A stretch of 64,000 nt of DNA from Nocardia altamirensis NBRC 108246 (GCF_001612685.1 NZ_BDAY01000003.1:124001-188000); one strand, 5' to 3'. Shown: positions 16,489 through 27,392, counted from the stretch's first letter. A program made the numbers and translations. Notes: generated by a model from the sequence alone, not told the origin.

Positions 16489-19400
16489 TTGACGATCAAC
16501 GAGAGCACCGAGACCGGTACCGGACAGAGCGCGAAGGTGGTCGCATCCGCCCAAGCGGGCGGAACCAGGGCGCCTCTGCTGGATCGACTGCTGAGCGGCA
16601 TCCCGTACGCGCTTGCCTTCGGCGGACAGGGCGCCCAGTGGCTCGACGAACTGGAAGAGATCGGCCGTGACAGCGCGCTGGAGCCCGAACTGACCGCACT
16701 GGTCAACGAGGCGGAAGCGCTGCTCGAACCCGTTGCGGCCCAACTGCTCGTGGTCAGGCCGGTCGGCTTCGACCCGATCGGCTGGATGCTGGAAGACGAA
16801 CTGGTCGACACCGACCAGGGCGAGATCTCGGCGGCTCCGTCCCCGCAGGTGCTTCGCTCTGCGGCGGTATCGATGCCCGGCGTGCTGCTCTCGCAGCTGG
16901 CCGCGGTGCGGGCGCTGCGGCTCCAGGGTCTGGATGCGGCCGAGCACGCGCCAGTGGCGATTGTGGGGCACTCGCAGGGCAGGCTGGCGGCCACGGCCGT
17001 CGAGTCCGGCGGGCAGCGCGACGCCGAGATCCTGGCGATCGGCCAATTGATCGGCGCGGCGGCCGGTTTGGTGGCCCGCAGGCGTGGACTGATGCCGATC
17101 GGCGAGCGTTCGCCGATGGTCGCCGTGTCGAACGTTGACCCCGAGCAGCTGCGTGCCGTCGTCGCCGAGGTGTCCGATGGCGTCGACCCGGCCGCGGCCG
17201 CGGTGGTCTCGATCCGCAACGGACGCAGGCGCGCGGTGCTCTCGGGCCCGCCCGCCCAGCTGGAGCGGGTGCGTCAGGCGTGCGCCCGGATTCATGACGA
17301 ACAGGCCCGCGAGCGCGAGGCCAAGGCGCGCGGTGGCGCGATCTTCGCGCCGGTCTTCGAGGATGTTCTCGTCGACGTCGCGTTCCACCACCCGGCCCTG
17401 GCCGACACGGTCGACCTGGTGACCTCGTGGGCGAACCAGTGTGGCGTTGACGCGGCGCTGGCGGGCGCGCTCACCCAGGAGATCCTGGTCGATCCGATCG
17501 ACTGGGTTGAGGTTGTCGACGGCGTCGTTGCCGCTGGCGCGCAATGGATTCTGGACATGGGCCCCGGCGATCTGCTGTCCCGCGTCACCGGCGGCTCGCT
17601 CAAGGGCACCGGCGTCGGCATGGTGGCCGCCGCGACCAGGACCGGGCAGCGCAGCCTGCTCACCCCTGGCGCCGCACCGGAGACGGCAGCGCCGTGGCAG
17701 ACCTTCGCACCCCGCCCGGTCCGGTTGCCGAACGGGCGGATCGTGGTGGAGACCGCGTTCACCCGGCTCACCGGACGCTCGCCGATCCTGCTCGCCGGTA
17801 TGACGCCGACCACCGTTGACGCGAAAATCGTTGCGGCCGCGGCGAATGCGGGCCACTGGGCGGAGCTGGCCGGTGGCGGCCAGGTGACCGAGCAGATCTT
17901 CGCCGACCGGGTTGCCGAGTTGAAGACGCTGCTGGCGCCGGGCCGCGCGGTCCAGTTCAACTCGCTGTTCCTCGACCCCTACCTGTGGAAGCTGCAGCTC
18001 GGCGGCAAGCGCCTGGTGCAGAAGTCCCGCACCGCGGGCGCCCCGTTCGACGGAGTCATTGTCACCGCGGGCATTCCGGAGCTCGAAGAGGCCGTGGCGT
18101 TGATCGGTGAGCTCACCGAGGTCGGCATCTCACACGTCGCCTTCAAGCCGGGCACCGTCGCCCAGATCCGGGCCGTGCTGCGGATCGCCGCCGAGGTGCC
18201 GGACTACCCGGTGATCATGCACATCGAGGGCGGCAAGGCAGGCGGGCACCACTCCTGGGAAGACCTGGACGACCTGCTGATCGAGACCTACGCCGAACTG
18301 CGCAACCACTCGAACGTGGTGGTCTGCGTCGGCGGCGGCATCGGAACCCCTGAGCGCGCAACGGAATACCTCACCGGTGAGTGGGCCGCAGCGCTCGGGT
18401 ACCCGGTGATGCCGCTCGACGGTGTGCTGGTCGGCACCGCGGCGATGGCCACGCTGGAGGCGACCACCGCCCCCGAGGTCAAGCAGCTGCTCGTCGATAC
18501 CCCTGGCACCCCCGACTGGGTCGGCGCGGGCACCGCGTCCGGCGGAATGGCATCGGGCCGCAGCCAATTGGGCGCCGACATCCACGAGATCGACAACGCC
18601 GCCTCGCGGACCGGCCGCCTGCTCGACGAGGTCGCCGGTGACGCCGACGCCGTCGCGGCCCGCCGCGAGGAGATCATCGCGGCCATGAACGCTACGGCCA
18701 AGCCGTATTTCGGCGATGTGGCGTCGATGACCTACCAGGACTGGCTCGAGCGCTACGTCGAGCTGGCCGTCGGTCTCGACCGCCGCAAGGACTTCGACTG
18801 CGGCACCGACCTCGGCGAGGCGATCGCCGACGCCACCCGCTCGGTGTGGCTCGACATCACCTGGCGTGACCGGTTCGCGGAGATGATGCGCCGCACCGAA
18901 TCTCGCCTGCACCCGGCCGACCGCGGCGAGATCCCGACGCTGTTCGCCGACGACACCGCGTTCGAAAACCCGGTCGCCGCACTGTGCGCGCTGAAGGAGC
19001 AGTACCCGGCCGCCGAGCACACCCTGCTGCACCCGGCCGACGTTCCGTTCTTCGTCTCGCTGTGCAAGACCCCCGGCAAGCCGGTCAACTTCGTTCCTGT
19101 CGTCGACGGCGATGTGCGCCGCTGGTGGCGCTCGGATTCGCTGTGGCAGGCCCATGATCCGCGCTACTCGGCCGATCAGGTCTGCGTCATCCCCGGCACC
19201 GTCGCCGTCGCGGGCATCACCCGCGTCGACGAGCCGGTCGGCGAACTGCTCGACCGCTTCGAGCAGGACACCGCATACTCGTTGGTGCGCGCCGGCCTCG
19301 TGCCTGCGGCCGTCGACGCCCGACGCGTCGCAGGCGTGACCACCGGCCCGATCGACACGGTGCTTGCCGCGCCGGACATCGAATGGGCCGGACGCACCAC

Positions 19401-22400
19401 CGTCAACCCGGTGCACCGGCTCGGCGACCACGCCGACTGGACCGTGGACGGCAAGGGCGCCGTGCACCCGCCGAGCGGGGCAACGCTCACCGAGACCACC
19501 GGCCCGGACGCCGACAACGCCTACGTCGAGCTGACTGTCCCGCTGTTGGGCAGCAACGTCGTTCGCATCCGCATCACCGTGCCGACCACCACCTTCAACG
19601 GCGGCGCCCCCGTCGTCACCGTTGCCGACGCACACGAGTCGATGACCGCGCTGCTCGCCGTCGCCGCCGGGCAGTCGCTGCCCGAGGTGAAGGGCGGGAC
19701 CGCGCACCTGAACATCGCGTGGACCCCGGACCTCATCGCCGATCACGCAGGCGTCACCGGTTCCGGCCTGCCCGCGGCGCTGAGCACGCTCGGCCGCACC
19801 GCGCCCGACGTCCTGGTCGGCGCCTGCTGGCCCGCGGTGTTCGCGGTGCTCGGCGAGGCACGCGCCGCGGACGGCGTCGGCGTCATCGAGGGCATGCTCG
19901 ACCTGGTCCACCTGGACCACCAGATCGAGCTGGCCGGCGAATTGCCGACCAGCCCCAGTGTTCTGGTGGTGCGCGCGACCGCGGGCGAGGCGCTCGACAC
20001 CGATCTCGGCCGCGTGGTCGAGGTGCGGGTGCAGATCACCGGCATGCTGGACAAGCCGGAAACCGGCCTGTCCATGCCGAAGGTCGCCACGCTCGTCGAG
20101 CGTTTCGCCATCCGCGGCCGCAACGGAGCGGGCGAGCTGACCGATCCGCCGCGCGCGGCGGGCACCGTGTCCGAGGCCGCCATCGACACCCCGCGCCGCC
20201 GCAGGCGCGATGTCACCATGATCGCGCCGCGCGCCATGCACGCGTTCGCCGCGGTCTCCGGCGACCACAACCCGATCCACACCAGCGATTCCGCCGCCAA
20301 GCTCGCCGGGCTCGGCAGCCCGATCGTGCACGGCATGTGGCTCTCGGCCGCCGCGCAGCACGCGGTATCGGCGATCGACCCGTCGAGTACGGTCCCCGCG
20401 CGGACCGTGACGGCGTGGACCACCCGGTTCCTCGGCATGGTTCGCCCCGGCGCGCAGATCGACGTGCGCGTCGAGCGGATCGCGGTCGACGCGGGCGCCG
20501 AGATCGTCGAGATATCCTGCCGTGCCGCAGGCGAATTGGTGATGACCGCGACCGGGCGCACCGCCGCGCCGCGGACCGTCTACGCGTTCCCCGGCCAGGG
20601 CATCCAGCGCAAGGGCATGGGCCTGGACGCGCGCACCCGCTCGAAGGCCGCCAAGGCGATCTGGGAGCGCGCCGACAAGCACACCAGGGCCGCGCTCGGC
20701 TTCTCCATCCTGGCCGTTGTCCGCGACAACCCGACCTACCTCAAGGCCCGCGGTGTCGAGCACCGGCACCCGGACGGCGTGCTGCACCTGACCCAGTTCA
20801 CCCAGGTCGCCATGGCGGTGCTCGGTGTCGCTCAGGTTGCCGAGCTGCGCGAGGCAGGCGCCTTCGTCGAGGGCTCCATGCTGGCCGGGCACTCGGTCGG
20901 TGAGTACAACGCGCTCGCCGCGGTCGCCGGGGTGCTGCCGCTGGAGGCGGTGCTCGAGGTGGTGTTCCAGCGTGGATCCGCGATGCACGAGCTGGTGCCG
21001 CGTGATGCGCAGGGCCGCAGCAACTATCGGATGGCCGCCATCCGTCCCTCGCAGATCGGGCTGCCCGATGACGAGGTGATCGGTTTCGTCTCCGGCATCG
21101 GCGCGCAGACCGGCGAGTTCCTCGAGGTCGTCAACCTGAACCTGCGCGGCTCGCAGTATGCGATCGCGGGCACGGTGGCCGGACTGGAAGCACTGGAGAC
21201 CGAGATCGACCGGCGCCGTGCCGAATTCGGCGGCAAGCGGGCGTTCATCCTGGTGCCCGGCATCGACGTGCCGTTCCATTCGACGGTGCTGCGCAAGGGT
21301 GTTCCCGAGTTCCGGACCAAGCTCGCCCAGCTGCTGCCCGAGGACCTGCACCCGGAGATCCTGGTCGGCCGCTACATCCCGAACCTGGTGCCGCGCCCGT
21401 TCTCGCTCGAGCGCGCATTCATCCAGGAGATCGCGGATCTGGTGCCCTCGGAGCCACTTGCCGAGGTGCTCAACGACTTCGAGTCGTGGGCGGCCCGTCC
21501 GGCCGACCTGTGCCGCGTGGTGCTGATCGAACTGCTCGCCTGGCAGTTCGCCAGCCCGGTGCGCTGGATCGAGACCCAGGACCTGCTGTTCACCGACGCC
21601 GCGCACGGCGGCCTCGGGGTGGAGCGGTTCGTCGAAATCGGTTTGGGCGCAACGCCGACCGTGGCGAACCTGGCCAGCCAGACACTGAAGCTGCCCGCGT
21701 TCAGCGGCGCGACGGTCGAGGTGCTCAACATCGAGCGCGAGGCAGGCGTCGTGTACGCCACCGACACCGATCCCGCGCCGGTCGACGAGCCTGCCGACGA
21801 GGTCGTCGTAACCGCTTCGGCCACACCGCAGGCCGCACCGGTGGCCGCTGCTCCGGCGGCAGCCCCGACCGGTGGCCCGCGTCCGGACGACATCGTGTTC
21901 ACCGCCGCCGACGCCACCCGGGTGCTCATCGCGCTCTGGACCAAGCTGCGGCTGGACCAGATCGGCCCGGTCGACACCATCGAGGGCCTGTGCGACGGTG
22001 TCTCTTCGCGCCGCAACCAGCTGCTCGTCGACCTCGGCTCCGAGCTCTCGCTCGGCGCCATCGACGGTGCCGCCGACGCGGACATGGGCGCGCTGTCGGC
22101 CACGGTGGAGCGGCTGGCCCGCACCTACAAGCCGTTCGGCTCGGTGCTCTCCGATTCGATCGGCGATCACCTGCGCAAGGTGTTCGGACCGTCGGGCAAG
22201 CGCCCGGCCGCCATCGCTGAGCGTGTCACAAAGGTGTGGCAGCTCGGCGACGGTTGGGGCAGCCATGTCATCGCCGAGGTCTCCCTCGGCACCCGCGAAG
22301 GCGCCAGCGTCCGCGGTGGCGACCTCGGCGGGCTGGTCTCCGGCGCACTGAGCGACGGCGCCTCGGTCGACGCGGCCATCGACGCCGCCGTGCAGGCCGT

Positions 22401-25400
22401 CGCGGCCCGTCGCGGTGTCGCGGTCTCGCTGCCTTCGGCCGGTGGTGGTGGCGGTGGCACCGTCGACGCTGCCGCGCTCGGCGAGTTCACCGAGCAGATC
22501 ACCGGCCGCGACGGCGTGCTCGCCACGGCGGCAAGGGTGGTGCTCGAGCAGCTCGGCCTGACCGAGCAGATCTCCGCACCCGAGGCCACCGACGACTCGC
22601 TCGTCAACCTGGTCGCGGCCGAATTGGGTTCGGACTGGCCGCGTTTGGTCGCTCCCGCGTTCGACGCCCGCAAGGCCGTCCTGCTCGACGACCGCTGGGC
22701 CACCGCCCGCGAGGACCTGGCCAGGCTGTGGCTCGGCGACGACGCCGAGACCGCGGAGCTGCCACTGAGCGGCTACGTTGGTGCGGGCGAAGCCGTTGCC
22801 GCGCAGGCCAACTGGTGGCGCGAGCGGGCCAAGCACGAGGCACGCTCGGTGCTGGCAGGCGTCTACGAGCAGATCGCCGTTGCCGCGGCGAGCACCGAGG
22901 AGCCGGGCCAGTGGTCCTCGGACATCGCGGTGATCACCGGCGCCAGCAAGGGTTCCATCGCGGCGGCGGTCACCGGGCGGCTGCTCGGCGGCGGCGCGAC
23001 CGTGGTGGTCACCACCTCGCGCCTGGACGACGAGCGGCTCGGCTTCTACCGGAAGCTGTACCGGGACAACGCCCGCCACGGCGCCGCCCTCTGGATCGTG
23101 CCCGCGAACATGGCGTCCTACCAGGACATCGACGCGCTCATCGACTGGGTCGGCACCGAACAGGTCGACAACGCGGGCGGCGCGAAGATCAAGACCAAGG
23201 ACGCGATGACGCCGACCATGCTGCTGCCGTTCGCGGCGCCGCGGGTGGCAGGCGACCTCTCCGACGCGGGGGCCCGCGCGGAAATGGAAATGCGCGTGCT
23301 GCTCTGGTCGGTCGAGCGGCTGATCGGTGGCCTGTCCATCCTCGGCGCCGACCATGATGTCGACGCGAAACTGCATGTGGTGCTGCCGGGTTCGCCCAAC
23401 CGCGGCCTCTTCGGCGGCGACGGCGCCTACGGCGAAGCCAAGGCGGCCCTCGACGCGGTGGTCACCAAGTGGCGGGCCGAGAAGTCGTGGTCAACCCGGG
23501 TCACGTTGGTGCACGCGCTGATCGGCTGGGTGCGCGGCACCGGCCTGATGGGCCACAACGACCCGATGGTCGCGGCCGTCGAGCAGGCAGGCGTGCAGAC
23601 CTGGTCCACCGCCGAGATGGCCGACGAGCTGCTCAAATGGTGCACCTCGCGCGCTCGCCAGGTCACCCTGGCAGGCCCGCAGCAGATCGACCTGACCGGC
23701 GGATTGGCCAGTGCCAAGCTCGATCTGCCCGCGCTGGCCAAGCAGGCTGCGGAGCAGGCGGCGGCCGACGAGGCGACAGCTGAGGCCGGCGTGACGATTT
23801 CGGCGCTGCCCGCGCCGCCGACCATGTCCTCGGTGCTTCCTGTCCCCGAATGGGGCACGGTCAGCACAGATCTCGCGGACATGGTGGTGATCGTCGGTGC
23901 AGGCGAGCTCGGCCCCTACGGCTCGGCGCGCACCCGGTTCGAGATGGAGGTCGACGACGAGCTCTCGGCCGCGGGCGTGCTCGAGCTCGCCTGGACCACC
24001 GGCCTGGTCACGTGGGAGAACGACCCCAAGCCCGGCTGGTACGACGCCGAATCCGGTGACTACGTACCCGAACACGAGCTGGCCGAGAAGTACCACGACA
24101 CCGTGGTCGCCCGCTGCGGCGTACGCCGCTACGGCGACGACGGCGCAATGATCGACAACACCGCGCCGCTGATGACGTCGGTGTTCCTCGACCAGGACCT
24201 CACCTTCACGGTCGGCGGCGAGGCCGAGGCCCGCGCCTTCCACGAGGCCGACCCCGAGCACACGGTCATCGTTCCGGTCGCCGATTCGGCCGACTGGGTG
24301 GTGACTCGCAAGGCGGGCACCGAGATTCGGGTGCCGCGCAAGGCCAAGCTGTCGCGCACCGTCGGCGGCCAGATCCCCACCGGCTGGGATCCGACCATCT
24401 GGGGCATCTCCGCCGAGATGGCGAATTCCGTTGACCGCGTTGCGCTCTGGAACGTCGTCTGCACTGTCGACGCGTTCATCAGCTCCGGCTTCAGTCCGGC
24501 CGAGCTGATGAGCTGGGTGCACCCGAGCCTGGTCGCCAACACCCAGGGCACCGGCATGGGCGGCATGTCCTCGATGCGCTCGCTCTACGTCGACAACCTG
24601 CTCGGTGAGTCGCGGCCGAACGACATCCTGCAGGAGGCGCTGCCGAACGTGGCGCTCGCGCACGTGGTGCAGTCCTACGTCGGCAGCTACGGCGCGATGG
24701 TGCACCCGGTGGCGGCGTGCGCCACCGCCGCGGTGTCGGTGGAAGAGGGCGTCGACAAGATCCGCCTCGGCAAGGCCGAAGTGGTCGTGGCAGGCGGTTT
24801 CGACGATCTCGGCATCGAAGGCATCGTCGGCTTCGGCGACATGTCTGCCACCGCGGACTCGGCGGCCATGCGCGCCAAGGGCATCAGCGACCGGTACTTC
24901 TCCCGCGCCAACGATCGCCGCCGCGGCGGCTTCGTGGAATCGCAGGGTGGCGGCACCGTGCTGCTCGCTCGCGGTGACGTTGCGGTGGAGATGGGCCTGC
25001 CGGTGCTCGGCGTTGTCGCCTTCGCGCAGTCCTTCGCCGACGGCGTGCACACCTCCATCCCTGCGCCCGGTCTCGGCGCGCTCGGTGCGGGGCGTGGCGG
25101 CCGCGAATCCCGGTTCGCCGCCGAGCTGCGCAAGCTCGGTGTCGGTCCGGACGAGATCGCGGTGCTGTCCAAGCACGACACGTCCACCGCGGCGAACGAC
25201 CCGAACGAGTCCGAGCTGCACGAGCGGCTCGCCTCGGCCATCGGACGCTCCGACGGCGCACCGCTGTTCGTGATCTCGCAGAAGGCACTGACCGGGCACG
25301 CCAAGGGCGGCGCGGCCGCGTTCCAGCTGATCGGCCTGTGCCAGGTGCTGGAAAACGGTGTGGTGCCGCCGAATCGGAGCCTCGACTGCGTCGACGAGAA

Positions 25401-25854
25401 GATGCAGGCCTACCCGCACCTGGTGTGGGCGCGGGAGACGCTGCGCTTCGGTGAGCGGTTCGCGCTGAAGGCGGGCCTGCTGACCTCGCTCGGCTTCGGC
25501 CACGTCAACGGCCTTGTCGCAGTGGTGCATCCGGAGGCGTTCATCCAGGCGATCGACCCGGCCCGGCGCGCGGACTACCAGGCACGGGCGCAGCAGCGTC
25601 AGCTGGCAGGGCGGCAGCGGTTCACCGAGGCCATGTGCGGCGGGGCACCGCTGTACGAGCGTCCGGCGGACCGTCGTCTCGGTGGCGACGGCACGCCTGC
25701 CAAGCAGGCGCGTCAGCTGGAAGCCGATGTGCTGCTGTCGACCGACGCGCGCCTCAACGGCGAGGGCAAGTATCGGGCGGACGGGTTCGGTTGTGGCGCC
25801 GGGATGTTGGCCGCCGGGGATGGTTCGCGCCCTGGCGACCAGAGCACCTCGTAG
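16489..25854 (+). CDS. fas: Type I fatty acid synthase, single-chain multifunctional
   Basis: 3121 residues if started at TTG 16489, which has AGGAGAAGGA at 16467-16477 and gives MTINE, matching the MTIHE start of mycobacterial Fas; ATG 16459 in the same frame would add ten residues. Domain order is the mycobacterial one: acetyltransferase (GHSQG near 160), enoyl reductase (LTGRSPILLAGMTPTTVDAK near 440), MaoC-like dehydratase (SGDHNPIHT near 1257), malonyl/palmitoyl transferase (AGHSVGEYNALA near 1465), ACP (DLGSELSLGAIDGA near 1848, Ser carrying phosphopantetheine), ketoreductase (GASKGSIAAAV near 2150) and ketosynthase (Cys in VAACATAAVS near 2742, His in SKHDTSTAAND, GHAKGGAA). It makes C16-C26 acyl-CoAs, the feedstock for membrane lipids and mycolates. 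No frameshift is seen. Confidence 0.97.
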   Translation: MTINESTETGTGQSAKVVASAQAGGTRAPLLDRLLSGIPYALAFGGQGAQWLDELEEIGRDSALEPELTALVNEAEALLEPVAAQLLVVRPVGFDPIGWMLEDELVDTDQGEISAAPSPQVLRSAAVSMPGVLLSQLAAVRALRLQGLDAAEHAPVAIVGHSQGRLAATAVESGGQRDAEILAIGQLIGAAAGLVARRRGLMPIGERSPMVAVSNVDPEQLRAVVAEVSDGVDPAAAAVVSIRNGRRRAVLSGPPAQLERVRQACARIHDEQAREREAKARGGAIFAPVFEDVLVDVAFHHPALADTVDLVTSWANQCGVDAALAGALTQEILVDPIDWVEVVDGVVAAGAQWILDMGPGDLLSRVTGGSLKGTGVGMVAAATRTGQRSLLTPGAAPETAAPWQTFAPRPVRLPNGRIVVETAFTRLTGRSPILLAGMTPTTVDAKIVAAAANAGHWAELAGGGQVTEQIFADRVAELKTLLAPGRAVQFNSLFLDPYLWKLQLGGKRLVQKSRTAGAPFDGVIVTAGIPELEEAVALIGELTEVGISHVAFKPGTVAQIRAVLRIAAEVPDYPVIMHIEGGKAGGHHSWEDLDDLLIETYAELRNHSNVVVCVGGGIGTPERATEYLTGEWAAALGYPVMPLDGVLVGTAAMATLEATTAPEVKQLLVDTPGTPDWVGAGTASGGMASGRSQLGADIHEIDNAASRTGRLLDEVAGDADAVAARREEIIAAMNATAKPYFGDVASMTYQDWLERYVELAVGLDRRKDFDCGTDLGEAIADATRSVWLDITWRDRFAEMMRRTESRLHPADRGEIPTLFADDTAFENPVAALCALKEQYPAAEHTLLHPADVPFFVSLCKTPGKPVNFVPVVDGDVRRWWRSDSLWQAHDPRYSADQVCVIPGTVAVAGITRVDEPVGELLDRFEQDTAYSLVRAGLVPAAVDARRVAGVTTGPIDTVLAAPDIEWAGRTTVNPVHRLGDHADWTVDGKGAVHPPSGATLTETTGPDADNAYVELTVPLLGSNVVRIRITVPTTTFNGGAPVVTVADAHESMTALLAVAAGQSLPEVKGGTAHLNIAWTPDLIADHAGVTGSGLPAALSTLGRTAPDVLVGACWPAVFAVLGEARAADGVGVIEGMLDLVHLDHQIELAGELPTSPSVLVVRATAGEALDTDLGRVVEVRVQITGMLDKPETGLSMPKVATLVERFAIRGRNGAGELTDPPRAAGTVSEAAIDTPRRRRRDVTMIAPRAMHAFAAVSGDHNPIHTSDSAAKLAGLGSPIVHGMWLSAAAQHAVSAIDPSSTVPARTVTAWTTRFLGMVRPGAQIDVRVERIAVDAGAEIVEISCRAAGELVMTATGRTAAPRTVYAFPGQGIQRKGMGLDARTRSKAAKAIWERADKHTRAALGFSILAVVRDNPTYLKARGVEHRHPDGVLHLTQFTQVAMAVLGVAQVAELREAGAFVEGSMLAGHSVGEYNALAAVAGVLPLEAVLEVVFQRGSAMHELVPRDAQGRSNYRMAAIRPSQIGLPDDEVIGFVSGIGAQTGEFLEVVNLNLRGSQYAIAGTVAGLEALETEIDRRRAEFGGKRAFILVPGIDVPFHSTVLRKGVPEFRTKLAQLLPEDLHPEILVGRYIPNLVPRPFSLERAFIQEIADLVPSEPLAEVLNDFESWAARPADLCRVVLIELLAWQFASPVRWIETQDLLFTDAAHGGLGVERFVEIGLGATPTVANLASQTLKLPAFSGATVEVLNIEREAGVVYATDTDPAPVDEPADEVVVTASATPQAAPVAAAPAAAPTGGPRPDDIVFTAADATRVLIALWTKLRLDQIGPVDTIEGLCDGVSSRRNQLLVDLGSELSLGAIDGAADADMGALSATVERLARTYKPFGSVLSDSIGDHLRKVFGPSGKRPAAIAERVTKVWQLGDGWGSHVIAEVSLGTREGASVRGGDLGGLVSGALSDGASVDAAIDAAVQAVAARRGVAVSLPSAGGGGGGTVDAAALGEFTEQITGRDGVLATAARVVLEQLGLTEQISAPEATDDSLVNLVAAELGSDWPRLVAPAFDARKAVLLDDRWATAREDLARLWLGDDAETAELPLSGYVGAGEAVAAQANWWRERAKHEARSVLAGVYEQIAVAAASTEEPGQWSSDIAVITGASKGSIAAAVTGRLLGGGATVVVTTSRLDDERLGFYRKLYRDNARHGAALWIVPANMASYQDIDALIDWVGTEQVDNAGGAKIKTKDAMTPTMLLPFAAPRVAGDLSDAGARAEMEMRVLLWSVERLIGGLSILGADHDVDAKLHVVLPGSPNRGLFGGDGAYGEAKAALDAVVTKWRAEKSWSTRVTLVHALIGWVRGTGLMGHNDPMVAAVEQAGVQTWSTAEMADELLKWCTSRARQVTLAGPQQIDLTGGLASAKLDLPALAKQAAEQAAADEATAEAGVTISALPAPPTMSSVLPVPEWGTVSTDLADMVVIVGAGELGPYGSARTRFEMEVDDELSAAGVLELAWTTGLVTWENDPKPGWYDAESGDYVPEHELAEKYHDTVVARCGVRRYGDDGAMIDNTAPLMTSVFLDQDLTFTVGGEAEARAFHEADPEHTVIVPVADSADWVVTRKAGTEIRVPRKAKLSRTVGGQIPTGWDPTIWGISAEMANSVDRVALWNVVCTVDAFISSGFSPAELMSWVHPSLVANTQGTGMGGMSSMRSLYVDNLLGESRPNDILQEALPNVALAHVVQSYVGSYGAMVHPVAACATAAVSVEEGVDKIRLGKAEVVVAGGFDDLGIEGIVGFGDMSATADSAAMRAKGISDRYFSRANDRRRGGFVESQGGGTVLLARGDVAVEMGLPVLGVVAFAQSFADGVHTSIPAPGLGALGAGRGGRESRFAAELRKLGVGPDEIAVLSKHDTSTAANDPNESELHERLASAIGRSDGAPLFVISQKALTGHAKGGAAAFQLIGLCQVLENGVVPPNRSLDCVDEKMQAYPHLVWARETLRFGERFALKAGLLTSLGFGHVNGLVAVVHPEAFIQAIDPARRADYQARAQQRQLAGRQRFTEAMCGGAPLYERPADRRLGGDGTPAKQARQLEADVLLSTDARLNGEGKYRADGFGCGAGMLAAGDGSRPGDQSTS

Positions 25855-25864
25855 GCTCCGGCGT

Positions 25865-26302
25865 ATGACGATCCTCGGTATCGGCTTGGACTTGGTGACC
25901 ATCTCCGAGTTCGCCGAACAGCTCGAACGTGCCGGAACGACGATGCTCCGCGAGAGTTTCACGGCAGGTGAGCGGCGCTACTGTCAGAGCAAGGGGACCG
26001 ACCCTGCACGGAGTTACGCGGTGCGGTGGGCGGCGAAGGAAGCGGTGATCAAGGCATGGGCCTCGTCGCGCTTTGCCCGCCGCCCACAGATCGGGGACAA
26101 CCCGTATCCGCTGATCGAAGTGGTCAACGACGCGTGGGGTAGGCCGAGCATCAAGCTGCACGGCTTGGCCGCCGAGTTCCTGCCCCGCGCTCGGGTGCAC
26201 CTGTCGCTCACGCACGACGGCGACACCGCTGCCGCGATGGTGGTGCTGGAAGATCCAGGTGAATTAGCCGACCTCATCGCGGGTCGCGAAGGGCAGGACT
26301 GA
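25865..26302 (+). CDS. acpS: Holo-ACP synthase (4'-phosphopantetheinyl transferase)
   Basis: 145 residues from ATG 25865, ten bases after the fas stop, so it is cotranscribed. It has both AcpS signatures: the N-terminal metal-binding GIGLDLVTISEF and the helix RWAAKEAVIKAW with the catalytic Glu. It transfers phosphopantetheine from CoA to the ACP serine of Fas and of other carrier proteins. The fas-acpS pairing is conserved across mycolic-acid bacteria and supports both calls. Confidence 0.95.
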   Translation: MTILGIGLDLVTISEFAEQLERAGTTMLRESFTAGERRYCQSKGTDPARSYAVRWAAKEAVIKAWASSRFARRPQIGDNPYPLIEVVNDAWGRPSIKLHGLAAEFLPRARVHLSLTHDGDTAAAMVVLEDPGELADLIAGREGQD

Positions 26303-26307
26303 CCTCG

Positions 26308-26347
26308 ACTCGGCGCGTGCACGGCGGTTGCCGGGCACGCGCCGAGT
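26308..26347 (+). terminator. Hairpin after fas-acpS
   Basis: ACTCGGCGCGTGC and GCACGCGCCGAGT form a perfect 13-bp stem with a 14-base loop, starting 6 bases after the acpS stop. There is no long T-run (ATTGTC follows), as is common for high-GC terminators. Confidence 0.65.
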
Positions 26348-26572
26348 ATTGTCATGACCTCGACGGACGCCCCAAGATTTGGAATCAGCAACAAAGGGCA
26401 CGAGAAAACTTGGGCTACGATTCCATAGTCTTCAGTCATTCTGCCGGGTGATCCTGGTTTCAGGGCAACGTGGCCTAGTCGTGCGTTTAGAGAATTAGAC
26501 AAACATCGGTGTTCCACGCCGAGTGCGGCAAGGTTGCGCCCACCCCCGACCGAACGATCGAGGAGTTGGCCG

Positions 26573-27388
26573 ATGACCGGATGGAATCGCATCGAACGTG
26601 GCACCGGGCGCCCCCTGGTGCTGCTGCACGGCGGCGGTGCGTCGGCAAGCTGTTGGCTGCCGGTGCTCGACCAGCTGAGCGTCGATCGGCGCGTCCTCGC
26701 CCTCGACTTTCCCGGGCACGGGGAAACCCCGGCGCCCGGACCGGACATCGAGGTCGATCTCCCTTGGCTCACCGAGGAACTCGGCATCGAATTGCGCCGC
26801 CTCGGCATCAACGGCCCGGTGGATCTGGTCGGCAACTCCCTGGGTGGGCTCGTCGCCTTGGAGGCCGCGAAGCGCGGGCTCGCGAGCACCGTCGTCGCTC
26901 TCTCGCCAGCGGGGTTGTGGCGCAACGGAATGCCGTTGCGGCTGCAGTTGATATTCCGGACCGGATTGCTCGGCGCACGGCTCACCAGGACCAGGGCTGG
27001 CGCCCTGCTCGGCCGAAAGATGATGCGCGCGTTGACCTTGTGGCCGGTGGTTGCCAAGCCGCAACAGTTGAGCCCGGCCGAGGCGATCGATCTAGCGCGC
27101 GATCTCGACCGATCCGGTCCGACCCTGCGGCGCGCACTTCAGGTGGCAAAGTCCATGAGTTTCCAAGGCGGGCAGGCGATCACCGTGCCGGTGACCATCG
27201 CGTTCGGCGCCATCGACCGGATGGTCCCGCCGCGCAGCAAGCACTACCCGGAACTGCCCGCACAGGCCAGGAAAATCATCCTGCCCGGGTGCGGCCACGT
27301 GCCCATGTGGGACGCCCCGCAGCTGATCGTCGACACGATCCGGGACGGGATCTCCCCGGCCCACCCGGTGCAGCAGTCGGCCGTCTGA
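26573..27388 (+). CDS. Alpha/beta-fold hydrolase
   Basis: 271 residues from ATG 26573, with GAGGAG about 9 bases upstream; this start is better than the in-frame upstream codon at 26534. It has the oxyanion-loop motif LLHGGG at 17-22, the nucleophile elbow GNSLGG with Ser89, an acid in the FGAIDRMVPP region, and the catalytic His in GCGHVPMWD. It is a small cytosolic esterase, lactonase or epoxide-hydrolase-type enzyme; the substrate cannot be read. It is convergent with the TetR gene at 27393, the two stops being only 4 bases apart. Confidence 0.85.
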   Translation: MTGWNRIERGTGRPLVLLHGGGASASCWLPVLDQLSVDRRVLALDFPGHGETPAPGPDIEVDLPWLTEELGIELRRLGINGPVDLVGNSLGGLVALEAAKRGLASTVVALSPAGLWRNGMPLRLQLIFRTGLLGARLTRTRAGALLGRKMMRALTLWPVVAKPQQLSPAEAIDLARDLDRSGPTLRRALQVAKSMSFQGGQAITVPVTIAFGAIDRMVPPRSKHYPELPAQARKIILPGCGHVPMWDAPQLIVDTIRDGISPAHPVQQSAV

Positions 27389-27392
27389 CGCC

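Noticed and set aside
18130..23376. Long antisense open frame of 1748 codons opposite fas
   Set aside because: It is the mirror of a GC-rich real gene (high third-position GC leaves the opposite strand open); its composition is Gly/Arg/His/Asp-rich, with no motifs and no ribosome site.
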